A stretch of DNA of 64,000 bases, taken from Streptomyces tanashiensis. Its GTDB lineage: Bacteria > Actinomycetota > Actinomycetes > Streptomycetales > Streptomycetaceae. Shown here piece by piece: positions 9,128 through 18,003 of this stretch (position 1 is the stretch's first letter; each line of letters starts with the position of its first letter). A program made the translations under genes and the position numbers. The notes below the pieces were generated by a model that did no database searches, was not told where the DNA came from, and saw only the letters and a list, made by a program, of their open reading frames with translations. The stretch covers positions 62,001 to 126,000 of the forward strand of contig NZ_BMRZ01000011.1 of the NCBI RefSeq assembly GCF_014648895.1. Reading direction: 5' to 3'.

Positions 9128-9688
9128 CTACACGGGGCAGGGGCGGTACTCGAGGCTCAGTTCACGGTCGACGGCGTAGCTGGTGCGCATCGAGGCGTCG
9201 ATGACCTGCTGCCAGGAGCCGTACTTGGCGTACAGCTGGTCCGCGGTGGGGCCGAGGGGGTTGCCGTACTTGGCGATGTTCCGCTCCTCCAGGACGCGGA
9301 CCTCCTCGGGGCTCATGCCGGCGCGGGTGATCTCCTTGGCCTGGTTCCGCATGTCGACCAGCTCCCGGGCGATCTCCTCGTCGGTGAAGCCCGCCTCACG
9401 CATGTTCGCCTCGGTGCGGTGCATGTCCTCCAGGAGGGCGTGATAGCGCATCCGGGTCCGCTGGGCCTCGACCTTCTCGTCCATCGGAAGGACGCGGATC
9501 CGGCACACGACGGGGTCGGCGCTGGGACAGGGGTCGTCGGCGGAGACGGGCGGGGCGAGGGGGGCGGTGATGACGGAACCACAGGCCTCCACGGCACCGG
9601 CCACGGCCGAGCCGGAGGTGCCGAGCAGGGCGACGGCGGCGACGAAGGGGACGAGGGCGCGGCTCAGCAAGGAAGGGGAAGGACGCAT
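9128..9688 (-). CDS. Secreted hypothetical protein
   Basis: 186 residues with a clear Sec signal peptide (MRPSPSLLSRALVPFVAAVALLG, cleavage near SAVAGA). The mature part has Cys residues that could form disulfides (ACGS, DPCPS, VVCRI and the terminal RPCPV) and a charged helical middle with heptad-like spacing (EAQRTRMRYHALLEDMHRTE). I do not recognise the family. ATG 9688 was preferred over an upstream in-frame start because it opens the signal peptide and has GAGG upstream. The next 296 bases up to 9985 hold the divergent promoters and no other feature that I can see. Confidence 0.75.
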   Translation of the reverse strand: MRPSPSLLSRALVPFVAAVALLGTSGSAVAGAVEACGSVITAPLAPPVSADDPCPSADPVVCRIRVLPMDEKVEAQRTRMRYHALLEDMHRTEANMREAGFTDEEIARELVDMRNQAKEITRAGMSPEEVRVLEERNIAKYGNPLGPTADQLYAKYGSWQQVIDASMRTSYAVDRELSLEYRPCPV

Positions 9689-9984
9689 GCGCGCATCCTC
9701 GGGACTGAGCCAGCGCCCTTCACGCAGGCGCACCGGTGATCACCCCTACGGGGAGGACCCACCACGCGCCCTCGGTCCCTGGCGTGCAGGCGTCACCCCT
9801 CTGAGCTCCCCCTTGCAAGGCCCCCGGGTGTGGCCCGCAGGACTGAGCAGCAACCCGGAAGGGGTCGTTCACCGGATCGGGGGGTGATCTGCGGGAGGGA
9901 CGTTCCTTCTCCATCCTGTCTGTAGTGATGCCGATACTTTCTGTGATGACCAGTCGGCACCATCACTTCAACCAGGGGATATCG

Positions 9985-10395
9985 ATGAGGAAGTTGGCAA
10001 CGGCGGCAGTGGCTGCGGGGCTGTTCTTCGCGGGGATGGGGGCGGCGGCGGCCGATTCGTGGCATGAGGTAGCGATCTTCAGGACGAACGGAGCGCAATT
10101 CACGGATGCCAGGTACAAGTGGGAGCCGGTAGAGCATCACCAGGGCGCGTTCCACATCAAGGGCAAGCTGCGTGACGCCAGCCTGGACGACAACCACAAC
10201 GTGTATCTGCAGGTGAAGGTGCACGGTTACGGGTGGAATCGCTTCGACGGCGTACAGAAGAAGTCCGTCTGGATCGACAAGCTCGTCCACGACGGCGCCA
10301 CTCGGTACACGAGCACGGCAGATGTACGCGTGTGCCAGAACCGCGGTTCCCTGCACCCGGACAACTGCTCGCCCACGAAGCACTTCAAGCGTTAG
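9985..10395 (+). CDS. Small secreted protein of unknown function
   Basis: 136 residues: signal peptide MRKLATAAVAAGLFFAGMGAAAA with AxA cleavage before DSWHEV, then a mature domain of about 112 residues rich in His, Trp and Lys, with two cysteines (117 and 128) that may form one disulfide. No family is recognised. Codon third positions are less GC-biased than in neighbouring housekeeping genes, like the ABC transporter that follows 65 bp downstream. The shared strand and composition suggest one acquired unit, but linkage to the transporter is inference. AGGGG lies upstream of ATG 9985. Confidence 0.75.
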   Translation: MRKLATAAVAAGLFFAGMGAAAADSWHEVAIFRTNGAQFTDARYKWEPVEHHQGAFHIKGKLRDASLDDNHNVYLQVKVHGYGWNRFDGVQKKSVWIDKLVHDGATRYTSTADVRVCQNRGSLHPDNCSPTKHFKR

Positions 10396-10460
10396 CAGGG
10401 CAGCCGATCTCTGCGGGATGCGCTCTCGGCGCATCCCGCCCCACAGGAGTGCGCACCACG

Positions 10461-11135
10461 ATGGATGTCATCCTCCGCGCCGAGGGCGTGGATCTCTTCT
10501 ACGGCACCCAACAGGCAGTATTCGGTGCCGATTTCACGCTCAAGCGCGGCGAAGTGGCCGCCATCATGGGCAGTAGCGGGTCGGGCAAGTCGTCCCTGCT
10601 GTACTGCCTCGCCGGCGTTCTACCGCCTTCCAACGGCACGGTGACCTTCGACGGAGAACAGCTCTCGTCCCTCCCTGACGGGGAACTCAGTGCGTTGCGC
10701 CGTACCCGCCTGGGCTTCGTCTTCCAGTACGGGGAACTGCTGCCGGAACTGACCGTCGAGGAGAATGCCGCGCTGCCTCTCCGGCTCGCCGGGATCAGCA
10801 AGTCTCACGCCCATGCCATGGCCGGCCAGGTCCTGGGACGGCTCGGGATGGGCGACTTACTACGGCGCAGGACGTCAAAGCTGTCAGGTGGCCAGAGTCA
10901 GCGTGTGGCAGTTGCACGGGCCCTGGTCCACCGGCCGGACGTGGTGTTCGCCGACGAGCCGACCGGGGCGCTCGACAGCGCTAACGCGGCCGCTGTATTG
11001 GACGAATTCCTACAGCTGGCGCGAAGGCAGAACACAGCCGTAGTCATCGTGACGCACGATACCGATGTAGCGGCAAGGGCCGATACCCAGTACACGATGT
11101 CGGACGGTGTACTGGCCCAACGGGTGGCAGCGTGA
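10461..11135 (+). CDS. ABC transporter ATP-binding protein (MacB/LolD type), bldA-dependent
   Basis: 224-residue ATPase that should power the permease encoded next. Walker A is GSSGSGKS (37-44), the Q-loop lies in FVFQYGELL, the signature is LSGGQ (141-145), Walker B is VVFADEP (161-167), and the switch His is in VIVTHDTD. This type pairs with FtsX-like permeases and acts in mechanotransmission, peptide resistance or lipoprotein handling rather than classical import. Codon 133 is TTA (10857-10859), the leucine codon read only by the developmentally controlled bldA tRNA in Streptomyces, followed by a rare CTA. ATG 10461 has AGGAG 11 bases upstream. The stop overlaps the permease GTG. Confidence 0.92.
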   Translation: MDVILRAEGVDLFYGTQQAVFGADFTLKRGEVAAIMGSSGSGKSSLLYCLAGVLPPSNGTVTFDGEQLSSLPDGELSALRRTRLGFVFQYGELLPELTVEENAALPLRLAGISKSHAHAMAGQVLGRLGMGDLLRRRTSKLSGGQSQRVAVARALVHRPDVVFADEPTGALDSANAAAVLDEFLQLARRQNTAVVIVTHDTDVAARADTQYTMSDGVLAQRVAA

Positions 11136-13387
11136 AGGCGTTCGCCCTCGGCCTGCGCCTGCTGTGGGGCAGCGGGCGCAGGGCGCGGGCTCGCCTTCTC
11201 CTGATGGCGCTCGGGTCCGCACTCGGGGTTTCTTGTCTGGCCGCCGCCCTCACGATTCCGACGATCGTCGCGGCCTACGATGCCCGAGTGACAAGCCGCT
11301 CGGTGCAACCGGGCAAGAGCAACAATGCCGTCTATAAGGAATTTCTGGACCCGTACGGCTCGCGTCCACTACGGCGGATCTTCATCGCTCGCACGGGTCC
11401 TGGACCGCTGCCTGTGCCCCCGGGGGTCAAGAAGCTCCCCGGTGCAGGTGAGGCCATCGTTTCGCCGAGACTGGGCGCGATCTTGGCGGCCAACCCCCGC
11501 GCTGCGGGGTTGGTTCCTGGCCGTGTGATCGGCACAATCGCCCCGGCAGGTCTCGGGGGGCCTGATGACCTGTACGCCTACATCGGCACCAGTCCTGATG
11601 AGCTGACTGAGTCGGCGTCGCTTGGTCACTTCGGAACTAAGTACGCGCAGCACGAGCTCCTTGAACCCTCCACCCTGGACATCCTGCGGTTCACTCTTGG
11701 CTGCGTCGTGCTGCTTCCTCTCGTCATCTTCCTGTCCGTCTGCGCACGGCTCTCGGGAGAATCCCGCGCACGTCGACTCGCAGCGCTTCGGCTCGTCGGA
11801 CTCAGCGTGAAAGACACGTTGAGGGTCAACGCTGGAGAGACCGTGGTCGCCGCTTGCGTCGGCGCCGTGATCGGGCTCATCGTCTATCTCGGAGTCAACG
11901 AAGTCATGGCCCGGGTCGGATTGCCAGGACTGCACTGGTATCCAGCCGATGGCCGGCCCGAGGGGGCCACCATCGCTGTATGCCTTCTGGGGTGTCCGGC
12001 CCTCGCGTGGGTCGTCGGGCAGTTCAGCGCTCGGCGGGCAGCCCAGTCACCGATCAGCGTGCGCCGCACCGGGGAGAGTAGGCCTCCGAGAAAGTACGGG
12101 GCTTTTTTGCTGGTCCCTGGGCTCGGGGTCATCAGCAGCTACTGCTTGCTCAGCGCAATGGGACGGGACCCGTCAGGCGGATCAGCCAGTGCTGTGCTGG
12201 TTCCCGGCGCCGTACTGATGACTGGGGCGGGGCTTGTCCTGGGTCTAGCTCCGATCACGTCCTGGCTCTCACGACGCCTGGCAGCATCATCGAAGTCTCT
12301 ACCTCTGGCACTGGCTATGCGACGCACGGAAGTCGATCCCGGAAGCGCGATTCGGGTCGTCACCGGTCTGGTTCTGCTGGTGTTCGGTGCCTCACTGACA
12401 CAGGGGGTACTCATCGAACTAGATCAGGTCAGTCGACGGACAGCTCCCGTCCAGGAGTACAGCCTTCCAATGTCACAGCTGAGTGCACAGCAGCAGACAC
12501 AGATGTCCGCGTTGAGTGGAGTACGAGCCCACGGGTTGATCGCCGAGTCATGGGCGGCTGACACGGAGGAGAACCTACCCAGGATCCAAGGCATCGTGGC
12601 TACGTGTGCTCAGTTGGCAGCCTTCACCGAGACAGAGCACGGATGCGCTGACAACAGGGTGCTGAGGATTGAGGATCCGACGTTCCCCTTTGATGAGGAT
12701 GCTCGCCTCGGTAGCAACTTCACGTTCCTGCTCAACGATGGGCGGAAACTGAAGGCAACCGTGCCTCTAGACGCTGTGACGGTTCGGGCCTACCAGCCTT
12801 CAGAGTTCGCCGGTCCAAGCCTGCTCATTCCCCCCTCGCTCCTTCCCCCAGGAACGCAGCTCGCAGGCGCCCGCCTCGTACTCGCCAGTCCATCCGACCC
12901 CGATACCGTCCGGTCCGTTCTCGATGGCATTGGGGCCGTTGCTCCCACCGCGTCCGTCGAGCCCGTCGGGATCGTCATCGACTCGCTCGCTCAGTTGACC
13001 GTCATTCGGAGTCTGCTCGTCGTCGGGATGGTGCTCGGGCTGGTCATCGGGGTTGCCGCGTTCGTCGTGTCCGTGGCCGATCGGGCCATGGAGCGGCGGG
13101 GGCAGGTTGCCGCGCTCGGGTTGTTGGGGGCTCGGGCCGGGACGTTGCGGGTGGTGCAGGTCGTGCAGGTGTTGTTGCCGCTGGTGGTGGGGCTCGGGGC
13201 GGCGATCGTGGCCGGGTGGCTCGCCGAGTCCAGTTACCTGATCACCGGGGGTGGTGCGGTGCACTGGGACTGGGAAGGGCTGCCGCTGGTGTTCGCCTGT
13301 GCGCTGGGGGTCATGCTCGCCGCCGCGGTCGCCTCCGTGCCCATGGTGCGGCGGCACATCGATCCGGAGCACATTCGGCGGGATTGA
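11132..13387 (+). CDS. ABC transporter permease, FtsX-like, two-domain
   Basis: 751 residues, partner of the preceding ATPase; GTG 11132 overlaps the ATPase stop codon (GTGA), so translation is coupled. One N-terminal membrane helix is followed by an extracellular segment, then a helix cluster (about 188-320), more helices (about 325-425), a large extracellular loop (about 430-625) with Cys residues, and a final FtsX-type block (ERRGQVAALGLLGARAGTLR). This topology is that of exporter or resistance systems, not importers. Base composition changes within the gene: the part before about 12.9 kb uses many A/T-ending codons, whereas the last 350-400 bases look like normal Streptomyces. Substrate unknown; the small secreted protein upstream is one candidate. 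Confidence 0.88.
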   Translation: MKAFALGLRLLWGSGRRARARLLLMALGSALGVSCLAAALTIPTIVAAYDARVTSRSVQPGKSNNAVYKEFLDPYGSRPLRRIFIARTGPGPLPVPPGVKKLPGAGEAIVSPRLGAILAANPRAAGLVPGRVIGTIAPAGLGGPDDLYAYIGTSPDELTESASLGHFGTKYAQHELLEPSTLDILRFTLGCVVLLPLVIFLSVCARLSGESRARRLAALRLVGLSVKDTLRVNAGETVVAACVGAVIGLIVYLGVNEVMARVGLPGLHWYPADGRPEGATIAVCLLGCPALAWVVGQFSARRAAQSPISVRRTGESRPPRKYGAFLLVPGLGVISSYCLLSAMGRDPSGGSASAVLVPGAVLMTGAGLVLGLAPITSWLSRRLAASSKSLPLALAMRRTEVDPGSAIRVVTGLVLLVFGASLTQGVLIELDQVSRRTAPVQEYSLPMSQLSAQQQTQMSALSGVRAHGLIAESWAADTEENLPRIQGIVATCAQLAAFTETEHGCADNRVLRIEDPTFPFDEDARLGSNFTFLLNDGRKLKATVPLDAVTVRAYQPSEFAGPSLLIPPSLLPPGTQLAGARLVLASPSDPDTVRSVLDGIGAVAPTASVEPVGIVIDSLAQLTVIRSLLVVGMVLGLVIGVAAFVVSVADRAMERRGQVAALGLLGARAGTLRVVQVVQVLLPLVVGLGAAIVAGWLAESSYLITGGGAVHWDWEGLPLVFACALGVMLAAAVASVPMVRRHIDPEHIRRD

Positions 13388-13463
13388 GCGGCGAGTGAGC
13401 GATTAGATTCCGGAGGGAGGGGGGTCCTCCCTCCAGTCGCCCATCGTCAGCGAGGAGATCGCC

Positions 13464-13673
13464 GTGTCCGAGAACGTCGTCAAGGGTCCCGCCAGCTACT
13501 TCCCCTCCATCGAGAAGAAGTACGGGCGGCCCGTCTCCGAGTGGTTCGAGGTCATCCGGGACTCGCCGCTCACCAAGCACATGGAGCTCGTCTCCTGGCT
13601 GAAGGCCGAGCACGGGCTGGGCCACGGGCACGCGAACGCGCTCGTGGCCCATGTGCTCGCCGGAGGGAAGTAG
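13464..13673 (+). CDS. DUF4287-type small protein
   Basis: 69 residues (MSENVVKGPASYFPSIEKKY...). The pattern SYFPSIEKKYGRPVSEW, then HMELVSWLKAEHGLGHGHANALV, is typical of the DUF4287 family of small soluble proteins of unknown function. The GTG start has GAGGAG upstream. It converges with the MFS gene at 13681, whose stop codon is only 7 bases away. Confidence 0.85.
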   Translation: MSENVVKGPASYFPSIEKKYGRPVSEWFEVIRDSPLTKHMELVSWLKAEHGLGHGHANALVAHVLAGGK

Positions 13674-13680
13674 TTCACCC

Positions 13681-14892
13681 TCAGGCCGCCAGGTCGTGTG
13701 CCGCGCGGCGCTCGATGCGGGCCTTCAGGGTCAGGGTCGCCGCCGCCGTGGCCGTGCCCGCCACCAGTGCCGTCCACCACAGGGTCGCCGGGGTCACGGC
13801 CGTGTACACCGTCACTCCGAGCGTCAGCGCCGCGAAGCGGGCCATGCCCCAGGTCCAGCTGAAGGCGCCCTGGTAGCGGCCGCGGGCGTGCTCCGGGGCG
13901 AGGTTGGCGAAGACGCCGGCCGCGATGCCCGCGACGACGACCTCGCCGAGCGACCAGACGACGACCGACACCGTGTAGCCGGCGACGCTGTCGGCGAGGC
14001 CGGTGAGCGCGACGCCCACCGCGATCAGCGCGCTGCCCGCGCTCTGCACCACGAGCTGCGGGACCCGGGCCAGCCAGGCGGTCGCGAAGGGCTGGAGGGC
14101 GACCACCATGACCGCGTTGACGGCCGCCATCGCCCCGTACACCGCCGGCGAGAGGCCGCTGTCGCGGACGGCGAGCGGGAGCGCCACCTCGGTCAGCGAG
14201 TACACGAAGAGCTGGACGCCGAAGAGCGGGAGCAGGAGCAGGGCCAGGCGGTCGCGGAACACCACTCCGTAGCCGATTCCGTCCTTCCGCCGCTGCGAGG
14301 CCTCACGCTTCGGCTCCTTGAGGCGGACCGTCACCACCAGCGCGTACAGCAGCATCGAGCCCGCGTCCACCGCGAACAGCAGCCAGTACCCCTGGGCCGC
14401 CAGGTAGCCGCCCAGGACTCCCGCCACCGCGGTGCCGATGTTCACGCCCCAGCCGAAGAGGGCGTACGCGCGCCGGCGCCGTTCGCTGTCGACGGCGTCG
14501 GCCAGCAGGGCGAACGCCGCCGGGGAGACCGTGCTGCCGGCCGCGCTGATCAGCAGCGCCGCCGCGGCCATCGTCCACACGCCCGGGGCCAGGAAGAGGG
14601 CGCCCTGTGCCGCCGCCGCGCCGATCAGGCCGATCAGCATCGTGGGGCGGCGGCCGATGCGGTCGGCGAGGACGCCGCCCACGGCGGGGCCGATCAGGTT
14701 GCCCGCGCCGAGCGCGCCGAGCACGTACGAGGTGTCCCCGCCCGTCACTCCCCGCGAGGCCAGGAAGAAGACCAGGAACGGCGTGACGAGGTAGCCGAGG
14801 CGGTTGACGATCGTTCCCGCGAAGATCGTCCAGACCGCGGACGGAAGGTCACGGAACGCGGAGGGGGTGGTGGTGCGGGTCGAAGGAGGCAT
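13681..14892 (-). CDS. MFS transporter
   Basis: 403 residues with about 12 membrane segments. The loop 2-3 motif reads GGVLADRIGRRPTMLIG and the motif at the start of the second half is weaker. This is the DHA1-like drug/solute exporter architecture. It is transcribed divergently from the winged-helix regulator at 14979; the 86 bases between them must hold both promoters, so the regulator probably controls it. The substrate cannot be told. GGAGG sits directly before ATG 14892. Confidence 0.88.
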   Translation of the reverse strand: MPPSTRTTTPSAFRDLPSAVWTIFAGTIVNRLGYLVTPFLVFFLASRGVTGGDTSYVLGALGAGNLIGPAVGGVLADRIGRRPTMLIGLIGAAAAQGALFLAPGVWTMAAAALLISAAGSTVSPAAFALLADAVDSERRRRAYALFGWGVNIGTAVAGVLGGYLAAQGYWLLFAVDAGSMLLYALVVTVRLKEPKREASQRRKDGIGYGVVFRDRLALLLLPLFGVQLFVYSLTEVALPLAVRDSGLSPAVYGAMAAVNAVMVVALQPFATAWLARVPQLVVQSAGSALIAVGVALTGLADSVAGYTVSVVVWSLGEVVVAGIAAGVFANLAPEHARGRYQGAFSWTWGMARFAALTLGVTVYTAVTPATLWWTALVAGTATAAATLTLKARIERRAAHDLAA

Positions 14893-14978
14893 GGGGGGAT
14901 CTTGCTTTTCTCTGCCCGCCCCGCTCCATTCATTAAGCTCAGGCCGAATCCATCCGCCAACTCCAGGACGTGGGACGC

Positions 14979-15956
14979 ATGGAAGCCGGCCTCAGTTTCT
15001 CCGCCGCCGATCTCGCCCAGACCCGGTTCGCCGTCTCCCCCATGTGGGAGGTCGTCACCAGCTACCGCATCGTCGCCCACCAGCCCGACTCCGCCCCGCA
15101 CGGCCGCTGGGCCGCCCAGGTGCGGCCCAGGATCGTCCGCGCCGGGCTCGACCGCGGCTGGCTCGCGGCCCTCGTCCCGGGCCTCGGATACCTCGCCGAC
15201 TTCCTCAACCCCACCCCCGCCGGGCCCTTCCCCACCCTCGGCGCCGAGCTCGACGCCATCCGCCGCGCCGCCCCCGCGGATGTGCGCGCCGACCTCGACA
15301 CCCTGGAGCAGAAGGGGGTCGACCGGTCCCGGCTCCAGGCGCTGCGCGAGGACCCCGCGGCCGTCCTCCCCAAGGTCGCCGACGAGATCGAGACGTACTG
15401 GGAGCTCGCCCTCGCCCCCTACTGGGCCCGCATCCAGAAGGTCCTGGAGGCCGATGTCTTCCACCGGGCGCGGCAGGTCGCCGAGCACGGTTCGGCGCGG
15501 GTCCTGGGCGAGCTCCACGAGACCGTACGGTGGGACGACGGCACCCTGCGGCTCGTACGGCGGCACTGCGCGCTCACCCGCGACCAGGCCGGCTCCGGGC
15601 TGCTGCTGATCCCCTCCGTCTTCGCCTGGCCGAGGGTCCTCACCCGCTCCGTCCACCCCGATCCTCCCCAGCTCGCCTACCCGGCCCGCGGTTTCGGGAG
15701 CGTCTGGGAACCCCGTACCGCCGACGCCACGGACGCCGTCGCCGCCGTCCTCGGCCGCTCCCGCACCCTGCTCCTCACCGAGCTCGACACCCCCGCCTCC
15801 ACCACCCAGCTCGCCACCCACTGCGGCATGTCCGCCGCCGGCGTCTCCCAGCACCTCATCGCCCTCCGGAACGCCGGCCTCGTCACCGCCCACCGCAGCG
15901 GCCGCTCCGTCCTCTACGCCCGGACCGCCGTCGCCGATCAACTGCTGCATCCGTGA
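14979..15956 (+). CDS. ArsR-type winged-helix regulator with DUF5937-like N-terminus
   Basis: 325 residues. The N-terminal 240 residues (FAVSPMWEVVTSYRIV...) match the large ligand-binding-like part typical of actinobacterial ArsR proteins of this class. The C-terminal 80 residues form a winged helix (SRTLLLTELDTPASTTQLATHCGMSAAGVSQHLIALRNAGLVTAHRSGRSVLYART). No Cys pairs for metal sensing are seen, so this is not an arsenic sensor. It lies divergent from an MFS pump and 13 bp before an alpha/beta hydrolase gene. ATG 14979 was preferred to GTG 14970 because of AGGA spacing. Confidence 0.85.
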   Translation: MEAGLSFSAADLAQTRFAVSPMWEVVTSYRIVAHQPDSAPHGRWAAQVRPRIVRAGLDRGWLAALVPGLGYLADFLNPTPAGPFPTLGAELDAIRRAAPADVRADLDTLEQKGVDRSRLQALREDPAAVLPKVADEIETYWELALAPYWARIQKVLEADVFHRARQVAEHGSARVLGELHETVRWDDGTLRLVRRHCALTRDQAGSGLLLIPSVFAWPRVLTRSVHPDPPQLAYPARGFGSVWEPRTADATDAVAAVLGRSRTLLLTELDTPASTTQLATHCGMSAAGVSQHLIALRNAGLVTAHRSGRSVLYARTAVADQLLHP

Positions 15957-15969
15957 GGGAGGATGAGCC

Positions 15970-16833
15970 GTGACTTCTTCCTCCTGGACCGAGCGGACCC
16001 TCGTACGGGACGGTGTACGGCTCTCCTGTCGCGACTGGGGCGACCAGGGCGGCTCCGGGCCCGACACACTCCTCCTCCACGGGCTCGCCGGGCACTCCGG
16101 AGAGTGGGACGGCGTCGCCCGGCTGCTCCGCGACGCCGGCCACCGGGTCGTCGCCCTCGACCAGCGCGGGCACGGCTCCAGCGAGCGCCGGCCCGCGGAC
16201 GTCTCCCGCGCCGCGTACGTCGCCGATGTCGTCGCCGTCGTCGAGGAACTCGGGCTCGAGCGGCCCCTGTTGGTGGGGCAGTCCCTCGGCGGGCACACCG
16301 CGCTCCTCACCGCCGCCGCCCATCCCGGCCTTCCGCGCGCGCTCGTCCTCGTCGAGGCCGGGCCCGGCCGCGCGGAGCCCGATGTGGCCGAGCAGATCGG
16401 GGACCTGCTGCGGGCCTGGCCGGTGCCGTTCCCCTCGCGGGAGGCGGCCGTCGCCTACCTCGGGGACGGGAACCGGGCCGTCGGGGAGGGGTGGGCCGGC
16501 GGCCTCGAGGAGCGCGACGGCGGGTTCTGGCCCCGGTTCGACCCCGAGGTCATGGTCCGTTCCCTCGACGAGAACTCCCGCCGGGCCTTCTGGGAGGAGT
16601 GGGCGGCCGTCGACTGCCCCGGGCTCGCGGTCCTCGGGGAGAACGGGATCATCGGGGGCGACGAGTACGCGGAGATGGTCCGGCTGCGACCCTCGCTCCA
16701 CGGCGTGAGCCTGCCCGGCGCCGGGCACGACGTGCACCTGGAGCGGCCCGCCGTGCTGGGTGAGGCGATTCTCGACCTCGTCCGGCGGGAAGGGCTTCGA
16801 AACCCTTGCCCTGGAGTGCACTCCACTTCCTAG
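15970..16833 (+). CDS. Alpha/beta hydrolase
   Basis: 287 residues of the alpha/beta hydrolase fold: oxyanion region LLLHGLAGHSGEW, then DQRGHGSS, the nucleophile elbow GQSLGG (Ser105), and a C-terminal GAGHDVHLE with the catalytic His. It is likely an esterase or a C-C hydrolase; the substrate is unknown. GTG start with GAGG upstream, 13 bp after the regulator gene, so probably one operon. The aldo/keto reductase gene begins 9 bp after its stop. Confidence 0.85.
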   Translation: MTSSSWTERTLVRDGVRLSCRDWGDQGGSGPDTLLLHGLAGHSGEWDGVARLLRDAGHRVVALDQRGHGSSERRPADVSRAAYVADVVAVVEELGLERPLLVGQSLGGHTALLTAAAHPGLPRALVLVEAGPGRAEPDVAEQIGDLLRAWPVPFPSREAAVAYLGDGNRAVGEGWAGGLEERDGGFWPRFDPEVMVRSLDENSRRAFWEEWAAVDCPGLAVLGENGIIGGDEYAEMVRLRPSLHGVSLPGAGHDVHLERPAVLGEAILDLVRREGLRNPCPGVHSTS

Positions 16834-16842
16834 AGTGCGCGC

Positions 16843-17901
16843 ATGCGCTATCGGATACTCGGCGGGACCGGGATCGACGTCAGCACCTACTGCCTCGGCA
16901 CCATGATGTTCGGGGCGGTCGGAAATCCGGACCATCAGGAGTCCGTACGGATCATCCATGCCGCCCTCGACCAGGGCATCAACTTCGTGGACACGGCCGA
17001 CATGTACTCGGCCGGCGAGTCCGAGGAGATCGTCGGCAAGGCGCTGCGCGACTCCCGGCGCCGTGAGGCGACCGTCCTCGCCACCAAGGTGTACTTCCCG
17101 ATGGGCGGCGAGGGCCCCAACCGGGGCGGAAGCTCACGGCGCTGGATCACCCTCGCCGTCGAGAACAGCCTCAAGCGGCTCGGTACCGACTGGATCGATC
17201 TGTACCAGGTCCACCGGCCCGACCACCGGACGGACATCGAGGAGACCCTCGACGTCCTCGGCGACCTCGTCGCCCAGGGGAAGATCCGGGCGTTCGGCTG
17301 CTCCACCTTCCCCGCCGAGGAGATCGCCGAGGCGCACGCCGTCGCCGAGCGGCGCGGGCTGCGCCGGTTCCGCTCCGAGCAGCCGCCGTACTCGCTGCTC
17401 GCGCGCGGCGTCGAGGCGAACGTGCTGCCCACCGCCCAGAAGTACGGGATGGGCGTGCTGACCTGGAGCCCGCTCGCGTCCGGCTTCCTCACCGGCAAGT
17501 ACCGCAGGGGGCAGCCGATCGACCTGACCAGCGGGCGGCCCGCGCTCACCCCGCACCGCTTCGACCCCACGCTGCCCGTGAACGCCGCCAAGCTCGACGC
17601 CGTCGAGGAGTTCGTCGCGCTCGCGGACGACATCGGGTGCTCCCTGCCCGAGCTGGCGATCGCCTTCGCCGCCGCGCACCCGGCGGTGACGTCCGTGATC
17701 ATCGGGCCCCGGACCATGGAGCAGCTGGAGGGGCTGCTGAAGGGCGCGCCGGTCGTCCTCACCGACGAGGCCCTCGACCGCATCGACGCGATCGTGCCGC
17801 CGGGGACCAACCTCTACCAGCCGGACGGCGTCTGGCGGCCGCCCGCCCTCACCGACCCGTCCCTGCGGCGGCGACCGCTGGGCGAGCGGGCGGCCGGGTA
17901 G
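16843..17901 (+). CDS. Aldo/keto reductase
   Basis: 352-residue NADPH-dependent oxidoreductase of the TIM-barrel AKR superfamily. The catalytic tetrad is complete: Asp50 (NFVDTAD), Tyr55 (DMYSAGE), Lys82 (LATKVYF) and His124 (YQVHRPD). The cofactor-phosphate region near SVIIGPRTMEQLEG is also present. It resembles the YghZ/potassium-channel-beta-like group. Only 9 bp follow the hydrolase stop, suggesting co-transcription. The 100 bases after the gene contain GC-rich dyads only. Confidence 0.93.
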   Translation: MRYRILGGTGIDVSTYCLGTMMFGAVGNPDHQESVRIIHAALDQGINFVDTADMYSAGESEEIVGKALRDSRRREATVLATKVYFPMGGEGPNRGGSSRRWITLAVENSLKRLGTDWIDLYQVHRPDHRTDIEETLDVLGDLVAQGKIRAFGCSTFPAEEIAEAHAVAERRGLRRFRSEQPPYSLLARGVEANVLPTAQKYGMGVLTWSPLASGFLTGKYRRGQPIDLTSGRPALTPHRFDPTLPVNAAKLDAVEEFVALADDIGCSLPELAIAFAAAHPAVTSVIIGPRTMEQLEGLLKGAPVVLTDEALDRIDAIVPPGTNLYQPDGVWRPPALTDPSLRRRPLGERAAG

Positions 17902-18003
17902 GTCACGGAGCCGACGGGCCCGTGGGTGGGTCACCGGGCCGGCAGCGAGCGCGCCCGCCGGTGGCTCACCAGGCCCTCGACGGGCGGAAGGCCCGCCGGT
18001 CGG

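Noticed and set aside
9689..9984. Riboswitch or additional small gene in the divergent spacer
   Set aside because: No conserved riboswitch core or ORF with a ribosome site could be found; only GC-rich dyads.
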